Assembly (NCBI GenBank): GCA_002118135.1
Contig: BDIU01000172.1
Coordinates: forward strand, 186,001-250,000
Source: Trebouxia sp. TZW2008
Taxonomy: Eukaryota; Chlorophyta; Trebouxiophyceae; Trebouxiales; Trebouxiaceae
Length of the DNA stretch: 64,000 nt
Reading direction: 5' to 3'
Below, in pieces: positions 13,101 to 23,541 of this stretch (its first letter is position 1; every line of letters starts with the position of its first letter). Both the position numbers and the translations under genes were made by a program. Below the pieces are notes generated by a model. It was not told the origin of the DNA. It worked only from the letters and a program-made list of their open reading frames with translations, and ran no database searches.

Positions 13101-14899
13101 CCAAATGCAAACAATTGCTCTGCCTGACACCCAACACGTGCATACGGTGGAGGAACATCAAACAGGCCTTGCGCTGCTGTTGCTAATGACCAGCATGTGT
13201 CAGCATCTGCTTGGCATGCAGGTGTGGTGCATGCTGCCATGGGTCAGTCCCAGGCCCCCTCCAAAGAGCACCTGCGCATTGCACAGCAGTGCTTCCAAGC
13301 TGTTGGCTCTTCCGCTGCTGAGTGTGACACCATCCCAGGTGAGCGTCTTCAATGCAGCAGCACTGCTGCGGCAGGTGTTTGAAGTGCTCGAACCTTACAG
13401 GATGGGAAAGCAGCTTGCTTTTGTGCAGGTTGATATGCATATTCAGAGAAATAGGCTTTTTGGCTGACTTCGTGTTTGACACAGGCAAGTGCTGTCAAGT
13501 ACAGCACTGATTGCAGTCATAGTGTTGAAGCAGTGTGCGGACACTTGGGCTATCACAAACCCACCCACATGGCAGCTCTGACAGTGACTTGACTTGTTGC
13601 AGCACACCTGATGTACAGTGCAAGGCAGAGCCCTACCAAGCTTGATGGTACCTCTTGAAAAGTGATTTGACCTGTTACAACATAAGAATATATGTGTGCT
13701 TCAGGGCGACAGTGCATGGCATCATGCTTCTTCCTGCTGAAGCAGTTTGAGGATGTGCTGGTGTATCTCAAGTCCATCAAGTCATACCTCAGCACAGACG
13801 ATGACTTCAACTGGAATTACGGCATTGCCTGTGCCGCCAATGGAGAGTGGGCAGAAGCTGAAGAGGCATTTGCAGCTGTCACAAGCGAAGCGTATCGGCA
13901 GGAAGGGGCATACTTGAATTGGGCTGCCCGTACCTTCATCATGCAAGGTAAATGGATATGCTATGTGGTAGTACACACGCCAATCACTTGAACCTTGCAT
14001 GTCTGCAGACTCACACAGCAGCCTCCATGTTGGAAGCCTGCAATACTTTGGAGCAAAATGTTGCTGACAGTACAAGCAGCTGCCCTGCATGAATCTCTGC
14101 TGCAAGTACGACTTGGGAGCCACGCAGGCTGTACATGGCAAAAACAGGCTTTTTGTGTCATAGTTGCACAAAATTCAGACACGTTGCTCATCCATTGAAA
14201 GCCAGACACAAGCTTCATGCAGGTCAGCATTATTTGGCAAATAGTATAGCTTTGTTGACTGCTTGTAGGGAAGCCGATGCTCGCTTGGGAGCTGTACCTA
14301 CAGCAAGAGACCTCAGAGCAGTCTCTAGAATTGCTACAGCTCATTGCCAACGAGTGCTACCAGGCAGGCTTCTTTTTAGCAGCTGCCAGGGCCTTTGACG
14401 TGCTGGGGCAGTTAGACCCAGCCCCTGGATACTGGCAGGCCAAGCAAGGGGCATGTGTGGGTACCCTGCAGATGGTTGCTGCTGGCAAAGAGTCCCCAGA
14501 TGCCCTCAGGTGTGCACATTTCCCTGTCTGCGTCTGATGCAACTTTTGTGTACAAACAGCGAGGATGCTGTCACGCGTGGGTTGTACATAACCAACTCTG
14601 CTGTGAAGTATGAGCTGTCTGTGACCCAGCCTAAGATTAGCTTTGGCTGTTGAAGGGCAAAGGACAGTGAATGTATACACACGCATGTGAGGCTTCAACT
14701 GCAAGCTGTCATGATGCAGCGGCTTCAGTGCTTGTGCTGCTAGCCAGGATTGGCCACAAGAAGAAGTCGTACCCTGAGTGACAGTTGATGCTTGTGCAGG
14801 CAAGTGTTGGGGATCTTGCAGACCTCTGATCATCCCAATGCGATGCACATCATGCAAGTCATAACAAGCTGGGCAAGCTCAAAGGACGTCATTTTGTAA
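10175..14899 (+). CDS. IFT56: Intraflagellar transport protein IFT56 (TTC26/DYF-13)
   Basis: Eleven exons: 10175-10222, 10318-10485, 10675-10797, 10983-11138, 11441-11665, 12039-12128, 12597-12738, 13222-13338, 13705-13947, 14269-14509, 14800-14899. The product is 550 residues; human TTC26 is about 554. The protein is a TPR solenoid of the IFT-B complex that helps import motility-related cargo into cilia. Family signatures run along its length: the start [107 protein letters not shown] and the C-terminal ITSWASSKD. The ORF stops with TAA where the family ends. Its presence, with IFT139 in the same window, implies that the organism can build a flagellum or descends recently from one that could. 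Confidence 0.96.
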
Positions 14900-15465
14900 C
14901 TCAGAGCGGAAGTGTGCAGCACGCGTTGTGCAGCGTTGGCCACAACCTGAAGCGTAATTGGCAGCATGTTGTTCTTCTGATGTATCTGATGGGTTGCTCA
15001 GCTGACCATTGCATGCACAGTGTATAAACTTGCAAGCAATCATGCCACGTACTTCTTGAAGCGCCCGTCTGGCTGCCAACATGAGCTGCATGCATTGACA
15101 TGATCAGCATCGCTCATCAGGCTCAATAAAATTTCCAAAGGTCCTGTCTGATGCAAGACAGACTGCAATGTCCTGTAGCTTGAATTTCAAATCTTTTTCT
15201 GTGTTTCGGAGCGCTTGCTGGTCGTGCTGCGGATGCAGGACTTTGCGCAAGCTGTGTCCGCAATGCCGCTCCGCTGCGGATTGTGACTGTCTGTGCAGCA
15301 CACAAACTGTGCCTCACATACTATCTGACTGCACAACATCTGTCGCTGCTACCCAGCCTCCGTTGCAACTGATCACTGCCACAAAGCGTAACCGAGGACG
15401 GAAGTGACCAAGCATGTGAGCAGATGGGCATACAAAAGGCTTTAATCTAACTGTATGGCGACAGC
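14900..15465. other. IFT56 3' flank / intergenic
   Basis: No supported exon. Bases 14895-14899 read TGTAA overlapping the stop codon; TGTAA is the usual chlorophyte polyadenylation signal, but so close to the stop it is probably coincidental. A Cys-rich open frame at 15168-15407 (+) has no support. Confidence 0.5.
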
Positions 15466-16412
15466 ATGGTCAAGACCAGAAGCCGCAGGTGGTCCATTTG
15501 CCGATACGTGCCGCAATCAACCGACATCTACGTCTGCACAGACGCTGTGACCTTGAGAGACCACGCATGAATACAGTAAAGACCATTGCCATACGTTCAC
15601 GCCTGTGTGCAGGGTGCGGTTTGCACCGGGTCCTTTGGCCGACCAATATGACACTCACGATGGACACCCACAGCATGAGGGCCAAACAGCTGTCCAGCGC
15701 CGTTCAATACCATCACCTTGGCCTCTGGACCTGACACCTCACAGCATAAAGATGCTCGAAGCTGAGGTCGGGGACATATGCCAAGCGTCCATCATGAGAC
15801 TGAAGCGCAGGCAAGAAAGTGGACCTGTCACAGCCAGTCTGTACGTGTTGCTGCTTGCCCTGCAAAGTGAATGACCTAGTGTGTGCTGCTCACAGAGTGG
15901 GCTTGCTCCCACCCATTCAGAGACCTCTAGAGTACCTGACCGCCTCACACAGCAGCAGTCAAGCTCAGCAAACTCAGTATCTGCAGCCTATTTTCAGCCG
16001 AGCAAGGTCATCACAGCAGGCAAACAAGCAGACGCGTACAGCCAAAAAGACAGCTATCTCCAATACCGTCAGCACTGTTGAGCATTCTTCAACAGCACAT
16101 GCAAGTGTTCCTTCAGTCCTCAGACCGCTTGAAGACAGTCATCAGAGCTTAGTCTGCAATGGGCAGGATCTAGTGAGTAGTCAGCATCAGAGCTCATCAG
16201 GCTATTTGAACCAAGAATCTGTCAGTAAGCCAGCCTCAGCGCTTTTGTTTAGTGATGATTCAAAGCTCAGAACGTCTGTCAGCCAGCAAGGCAAGATGGC
16301 TGGCAACAAGTCACCTAAACGAAATTTGGGTGTCAAGACCCTGTCTAGGGAACAGTCAATTAGGAGTAAAGCTGTGCGCAAGGATGTGAAGTCCACTGTG
16401 ATCAAAGCATGA
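15466..16412 (+). CDS. Basic, Ser/Gln-rich hypothetical protein with an RVxF-like motif
   Basis: Proposed exons 15466-15488, 15613-15840 and 15896-16412 give 255 residues with matching phases. The second intron is only 55 bp (GTACGT...CACAG); a GC donor at about 15813 is an alternative. The protein starts MVKTRSRVRFAPGP, where SRVRF fits the docking motif for protein phosphatase 1, followed by a Ser/Gln-rich segment and a Lys/Arg-rich tail (GKMAGNKSPKRNLGVKTLSR). It is probably disordered and possibly nuclear. I know no homologue. The main support is that three short exons join in frame into a long open frame; the tiny first exon is the weakest part. It lies tail to tail with threonine deaminase, only 133 bp away. 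Confidence 0.5.
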
Positions 16413-16545
16413 CGTCAGGACTGTTGGCAAAACCTAACATCTACTTGCTGGAGCCCTTTAAGAAACTGTGACATCGACAGCATTGGCAGACGTATCGCAA
16501 ACTAGACAAAACATGATGTGCCACGTACTCAAGCTGCTTGTACAG

Positions 16546-19500
16546 TTACTGAATAAACATGTCAAACACTCTTCGAGCGTCCTCAGCTAGGGTGGTGAAG
16601 GTAAAATCCGTTTCTAGCTGTTGGGTGACTTTTTGAAATGCCTCTTGCTGCCCTGGCGGCAGCTGCAACCCCAGCAAAGCTTGTGACGTCCTGTTACCTG
16701 CGTTGCACAATACACAGCATACAGCATGACTAAAAGCAGCATTGTGGTCCGCAGCTGTTGCCAATCAAATAAAGCGCTGCTGCTCAAATATGTATTCAGA
16801 GCACAGTGTAGCTGGAAGCACTCTGCACACCCCTTGGCAAGCAAAATTCACATTGCTTGCAAGACAGAGGATGCATGACCCAAGTCGTGCTGACAAGAAT
16901 GATTTGCCCTGACAGTGCTGCTGTGACCATCAGTCTCAGTGCCAGCTTGCATACCTGATCGTCTGTAGTGAAAGAGAGTGATATTCCACTCTGGCTGAAG
17001 CACTGACAGGAACTGTCTCAGGGCCCCTGGTCGTTCTGGAAACTCAACCTGGTAAATCTTCTCATGCGGAAGCTCTCCCATATAGCTGCGTGCCCTGCCT
17101 CCAACCAGATGCCGCAAATGAACCTGAAGCCACAAAGCTATTAGCATCTGGAGACTATGTGATGGTGTGCCCAACGGACGCAACATCTATTGCAGTATGG
17201 AGGTGTTGCAATTGATGTGGGACACACATGTCAACATATCAGGCAAAATGACAGACAGTCAACACCTCTGCAATGTGCAGCGGCGTCGCAGTCATGGCTG
17301 ACATGATCATCTGCAGGGCAGTGCATAGCTACAATATGTTTTACATGGCCTAAATGGGCACTGCCTGATGTTTGGATGGCTGTGCCAGCACCATGCATAT
17401 CAAAATTATGTGCACAAACATGCATAGCAGAAGCAAAATTATGTGCAATACATTTGCCACAGACAGCAGAAGGATTTGCACAATACCTGAGCTGCCTCAA
17501 TGCCACTCAAGTCTTGAGTTGGCATGTTCTTGTTGTTCAAGCGCTGTATGAGGCTGCTAAGTTCTGTGGCATCCTTGATGCCCACACTGAACAGGATGTG
17601 TGCTTGTTCACCCGCTGAGTACCTGTAATGACATTTGTCTCATCACTGTGGAATGCAACACGTCTGCTTGTGGACAGATGCTGTCCGCAGGGACACTGCT
17701 GCTGAATGAGAAGAATGTCAGAATGCCTCGAAGCGTAGTCGCATGCAGCAAGACTGGATTGCATCAAGGACGCCTGAGTAATGCAAGTGGGCGGGTGCAA
17801 AACATGCAGCAGGCTCTCCATCTGTTGGTGCCAAGCAGCAAGACTAAATCGCATCTGATGGCGCCAAACAGCAAGGCTGCATATGGAAACTCGTCTTTTG
17901 GCGCGAAACTCAGCAGGTTTGCACAGCTCAGTTCTTGAAGATGGCAAAACTGCAGTAGATGCTGCTTTTGTGCTATAAGTGTCTACCTGTACTTGAACTC
18001 TGTGACTGACTGGTTGGTATCAGCCAGAGCGGTATTGATGAAGCCCCTGAAAGAGCCAGGCGTCTCAGGAATGGAGGTGGCTAGCATGGCCTCTCTCAAA
18101 GCGCCTATGTCTGCCAGCTCTGAAACCAAACGCAGCCTGTCAAAGTTCATGTTGGCCCCACTTGTGATCACCACAACAGTTTTGTCCTGCAGGTTGATGC
18201 GGCATATGTTAGCTGACATAGCAACAGGGACACATGTGTTAGAGGGTGTGACTGCGCGCTGAAGAACAAGTCAATGTCTCAGAAAGCTGCCACTTTGCTA
18301 AATGCTTCTTGATTGGCAACTGTCTTGACAAGTGCCTTGCAGCACGTTTTGTTTCAGCATTGAGCAGCAAGCTGTCATTTGGGAGTGAGGAGGCTGTACT
18401 TGGCCTCAATACAGATATGATAGGTTGTGCTTCACAATTTGTGCATGCCTTATCGCTGTCGATTACTGCAGCTCAGCGTCTGTTTTGGTGCATGATGCAT
18501 GCTACACCCAGTGCCGACCCTGACATTGGATCGTTTGAGATATCTCATCCCCAGTCACTGCTACAGCTCAGCAAGGCAGCAATGCACAATGCATGCAAGT
18601 GCTGATGCTTCACATTACAACCAAGCGCATGCAACTTCAATTGCTGTACCTTGACATTGTGCTGTTTGAGGTAAGCCTTAGCCCCAGCAACTGCTACAGC
18701 ACCCGCAGGCTCCAAAATAGATCTTGTCTCATTGAACACGTCCTTGATGGCAGCGCTGATAGCTCTATTGTCTACCAAAATGACACCGTCTACTAACTGC
18801 TGACACAAGCGGAAGGTCTCAGCACCCACTTGCTTCACTGCCACGCCATCGGCAAAGGCATCAACCTTGGATAGTGTGACACGCTTGCCTTGCTGAAGTG
18901 AAATAGCCATTGCGTTTGCGCCTGCAGGGACACTCAGGTGTGAAAGGCAGCATGGATGAAACACATGAGAGGCTCAGTCATGGCAGCAAATTGACTCTGA
19001 CACTGACATTGGCAAATACTGCAATAGAAGTTCACAACAACAAGATTGTTTGCAAGTTGTGGCGATCTTGGACAAAGCTGTGATTGCCTTGCTGCAGGGA
19101 AATGGCCATTGCGTTTGCGCCTACAGGGACAGTCAGGAAGTACGGTCAGAAAGGACAGTCAGATATGATGGGCAGCACATATGACATTGTCCAGCCAGTC
19201 CTGGTCAAGGCAGCTTTTTGTGCTTGAAAGCAGCACGCTGCATGTTGCAGCTTGAGAGCTGGCAATGGCTTCTGCGTTGAACGGCAACACTCATGGTGAA
19301 GGCATGCCTGAAAGCAGTCCTGGTAGATCGTGGGGCCTCAAACAGCTGCAATACATGATCGAGAGCTTGACTGCAGGCAGACAAAGCAGCAATGAAGCTA
19401 CCAAAGCTGCTAAGGGGCCTGAAAGGTGACTCACCTGATGGCTCAACTCTTGACATCGGGTTTCAGAGCTTTCACATCGGCAGCAATGCCAGCAATCAGG

Positions 19501-22500
19501 CCACCACCTCCCGTAGGCACCAGCACTGCTTTTGATGTCATACTGCAAAGAGGAAACTTACCTGATCTGCAAAGAGGAAACTTACCTGATGGCTCGACTC
19601 CAATGATCTTGACATCTGGTTTCAGAGCTTGGACATAGGTGGCAATGTCAGCAATGAGACCACCACCTCCCACAGGCGCCAGCATTGCATGCAGGCTGTC
19701 AACAGGCAACTGTGTATTGTCTGCTCTCGATGGCAGCCTGTGTAAGCAGGAAGATTACCTGAAGGCTCAACCCCAATGATCTTGACATTGGGTTTCAGAG
19801 CCTTGACATAGGCAGCAATGTCAGCAATGAGGACGTCACCTGCCACAGACATCACAATTGAAGCCGGGGTAACATGCATGTACTCAGCAATCCAAGTTGA
19901 GGAAACAGTCACCTGACGGCTCAACTCCAATGATCTTGACATCTGGTTTGAGAGCTTTGACATAGGCAGCAATGCCAGCAATGAGGCCACCACCCCCAAC
20001 AGGCACCAACACTGCATGCAGGCTGTCCAGCTGTGCTGTAGTTAGCTGCCGCAGGATCTCTGTACCAATGGTGCCTTGTCCAGCAATGGTGTATGGGTCA
20101 TCATAGGGCGCCACGAAAACCCTGCCCTCCTGCCTTGCTGTGTCCTGCAGACATGCAAATTGAGTCAGCATTCAAAGTGGTCCGCATACCCCTAGCAAAG
20201 CACGCAGGAGGTTTGCACCTTCTTTAAAGATGCAAAGAAGCATGCTGAGAGAGATTTTGACTTTGAGCAGAGCCAAATCAGGGTCTATTGCAGCAAGGGG
20301 GTTGGGGACTGTCATTTGCTCCAGGGTTTGTTTGACAGCTCAGATCATACCTGCATGCTGTTACAGGTTGTTCATGGTCGACGCAGCACTACTAGTAGTA
20401 CGCTGTCACAAGTAATACTACCAAGCGCGGCACCCAGCATGAACACTTTGAGGCAGCATGCAGATATGATCTGCGTCGTCAGCAAGCTGATCATCAGGGA
20501 CTGCAGGCTATGCCAAGACAACGGGTGAAGAGTCTTATACACAGCGCCAGGGCAAGCAGCTTGCAACATGGGTCTTGGTATAAGACAGACAGTGCTTGCA
20601 GCCTACAGGCAGACAGCAACAGGCAGGGCAGCATATTGTTACGGCTCACATTCGAACAACAAGCAATAGGATAGTAGCACAGCTGAAGGCAAGCAGGTCA
20701 GCAGGAGATTCAAAGTGACAGAGGTAGGCCTGACAAACAGAACCTGCGCTAGACACACCTGACAACTATGCTGACATGTGTATTAGCAAAAGAACAGCAC
20801 AAAGACAAGGCTTATCATAACCATGTGGGCATTCTCAATGACACAGCGTTTTGCCACACAGCCGTCAAAATCTTCCTTTCCTAAATTTAAAGGTCGTCAA
20901 CTAAACGTGCCTTATCACAAAAGCTGGCTTACAATCTGTGATTATGTATTCAAGCAAGACAGGGACCCATTCTGTTGGGGTACAAAAATAGAGTCATTGC
21001 GCTCGCATCAACTGTCATATTCAGCGTTGGCAGCACTAGAGTCGAAAGATGCAGCAGGAGCAGCAGCAGCAACAGCATATTGCAAAAGCTGGCATTGAGA
21101 CAGGACAGTGTTGCAGCTCCAGGGCATCAGGTCAGCGGGGCATTCAGAACAGCACCATCCCAAGGCAGATGCAGCAGTGCCATACCTGAGCATAGCTTTG
21201 AGTCTCTGAGTAGGTCTCGCCAACTAGCTTGACTTGACCGCCCAATCGCCTGACTGCCTCGATCTTGATTTCAGGTGTGGTCACAGGCATGCAAATCACC
21301 GCTCTGCAACCCTGCAGTGGATGGCGGTATTGTACTCACAACAGCTTACACGCAATTGCTTGTGGCTTGGCTGTGAGCATGAGCACCAGCATGCGTGGCA
21401 CTGCTCTTGATCCCTGCAGTGAGTGCTAGTGTGCAGTGTGTGGTTGACAATTTATGCCTTGATTGCTCCCTGCTCCCTGCTCCTTGCTGTTTGCTTGACA
21501 CTTGCTCTCGTCAGGACGCTGTTCGTTATCTGGCTAAGCTTGTGCCTGAGATGCTGACGGTTGCCCACAGATCGAATGAGTGTGGTGGTAAAAACGTGTG
21601 CATCAGAGCAGATTGCTTTTGCACCATGAGCGAGTGCTGTCAAATTGCTGATGAGCAGGATATGCGCATCCAATCCACAAGCTCCATGAAAGCTCCATAC
21701 ACATCACTCAACATACCAGCTTGAAGGCAGCCAAGGCCACTCCCTGTGCATGGTTGCCAGCAGAGGAGCAGATGACCCCTTTCTGCCTCTCCTCTGCCGT
21801 CAAGCTTGCCATCTTGTTGTATGCTCCCCTCAGCTTGAAAGAGAACACCTGCAGACAATACAACCCCACTGAATGCTGTTCAGCTCGAATGTTGGCACAG
21901 TTCAAGTGGCTACCGGGATTGCTGGGGCTAAGATGACGGAGTATACAGCTTACAACTAGATCGCAAGTGTCACTGACACGCATCAGCTGCGCAGTCAGAC
22001 GAGGCGTCAATTGGCTGCAGAATCATATGAGTTTTGTGAGCCTGATTGCCTTATTTGCAACATGAGGTTCTGGTTAGATACTTCAAGACTATGCTCTTGG
22101 GATCAAGCCCATACTGGCTGCAATGCAGTGCTTACCGGTTGCAGGTCTTCACGCTTCAGGAGGAAGTTGTTGCCAGTGACTTCTGTTAGACCTGCAGCCT
22201 GTTCCAGCGGCGTTTGCTCCTGCATCAGCATCAGCGCGTGAACTTCAGTGTTGTCATGCACTGCTTGCGGGCCATAACACAAAGTCTGCAATTGCAGCAA
22301 ACAAACAAACATAAGAAGTAGCAGATTTCAGTTCGATCTGAAATCTGTAAGGTGTGTATATATATTTACAACACTGACCACTGAACATCATGCAATTAGA
22401 GCAGATGTTCTTTGTACCGCACGTCTGTATGTGTTGAACAAGACAGCATTCCCAGCAACGTCTGCATTCTTGTTGGGCTGACACGCTGGCTTTATGGATA

Positions 22501-23125
22501 CAAATAATAGGGCTCAAGATTGTCCAAATCAGAATGAAGCGTACCGCAACATCATAAACATGTGCATTAAGGATCTGCCTCAAATAGCCATCGAGTGAAT
22601 TCCTCCAGAGCATTTTTGCACATCCAGAGGGCCCCTGTACAAATTCGGCTCTTTGGAGCAAAACCCTGGCCATGTCAAGAGCTTGCTATGATGTCACAGC
22701 ATGCCAGCCATCACCTGGCACTCCTGTAACGAGCATCCTGAGCATCTAAATACATCTTCAGGGGCATGATGAGCATTTTGCTCAACTTCGCTCAACACCC
22801 CACTGTCTAGAGTGAAAGACTCAGGATCATAAAACAAAGCTTTGGCTGCTGACGATGGCGAGCTCTGCTGCTGAGACGAAGACTGGTCGACCCGGAGTGC
22901 CTCTTGCTCTTTGCCGGGAGCGATGACCGAGCATGTCACACGAGTGCGACTTGATCTGCCAAACTTCTGTGGTGCTGATTGAGGCGGATCATGGCGGCCT
23001 GAGGTGCCTGCACCCTGACTGCTGAGTTGTCGTTCGCAGACCAGCTGCCTGCGGGGCTCAAAGACGTCGCTTCTGCTAGCTCCGTGAACAAGGTGACTTT
23101 GGCAATGCACCTGGCGGCCAAGCAT
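16546..23125 (-). CDS. Threonine deaminase / threonine ammonia-lyase, biosynthetic, plastid-type
   Basis: Eleven exons: 23125-22715, 22634-22545, 22219-22136, 21848-21717, 21311-21186, 20144-19913, 18921-18650, 18186-17987, 17622-17487, 17123-16955, 16697-16546. The product is 667 residues. This PLP enzyme converts threonine to 2-oxobutyrate, the first step of isoleucine synthesis. Exon 1 encodes a roughly 135-residue Ser/Arg-rich leader, expected to include a plastid transit peptide. The catalytic domain has [12 protein letters not shown] (PLP lysine), [13 protein letters not shown] and [12 protein letters not shown]. Exon 8 carries [13 protein letters not shown], and two ACT-like regulatory segments follow ([25 protein letters not shown]), so feedback control by isoleucine is likely. 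The frame closes with TAA at the family end. The intron between exons 6 and 7 holds repeated fragments of both exons. Confidence 0.95.
19435..19850 (-). repeat. Three partial tandem copies of threonine deaminase exon 6
   Basis: In the intron after exon 6 (donor at 19913), its 3' half recurs three times, each copy ending in a copied donor, at 19759, 19586 and 19435 (spacings 154, 173 and 151 bp). Copy 1 still reads [20 protein letters not shown] but has lost the GGGG loop. Copy 2 reads [19 protein letters not shown], with Ala for Val before the loop. Copy 3 keeps [13 protein letters not shown] but has a deletion near its end that shifts the frame. A separate partial copy of the start of exon 7 lies at 19120-19081, upstream of the true exon 7 acceptor. 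Confidence 0.85.
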
Positions 23126-23541
23126 TCTGCAAGCAGAGCGACTTGCAGATCGGTCACCAGGAGCCTACTCGACGTGAAATGCACCTGTTCTCGACCAAAT
23201 TCGTTCAGGGCACCGAGCGATGCGCACAAACGGAGGCAGCGACAGAGGAGACAAAACGCCGGGTTTCGTAAAGTTAGTCACGGAAAACGGGTTCCGGTCA
23301 ACACCTGCGGAACACCTGCAAGCACCGCCTGCTCAAGGATCCATGCAGAGCCAAAACTACTCAAATTTGCCTAGGCAAAACGTTGATTGGCAACAGTCTT
23401 CTGCGTTGATACGCTGAGCTCACGCCCCAGCTTGCCTCTCCTGTGATCGATAGCTACACATGCCACCGACGTGCCAGATCAACTCGCTGTGAGAGTGCTT
23501 CGCTACCAAGCTTATATCCGACGCCTGCCACAACCGCAAAA
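23126..23541. promoter_or_regulatory. Divergent promoter region, threonine deaminase / UBX protein
   Basis: 416 bp between two start codons on opposite strands. Open frames on both strands here have no splice or family support. No TATA-like element stands out. Confidence 0.5.

Noticed and set aside
22936..23229. 97-codon minus-strand frame starting MCASLGALNE, overlapping the start of threonine deaminase
   Set aside because: It is a different frame from the one that joins in phase to the catalytic exons; the Ser/Arg-rich frame starting at 23125 is preferred.
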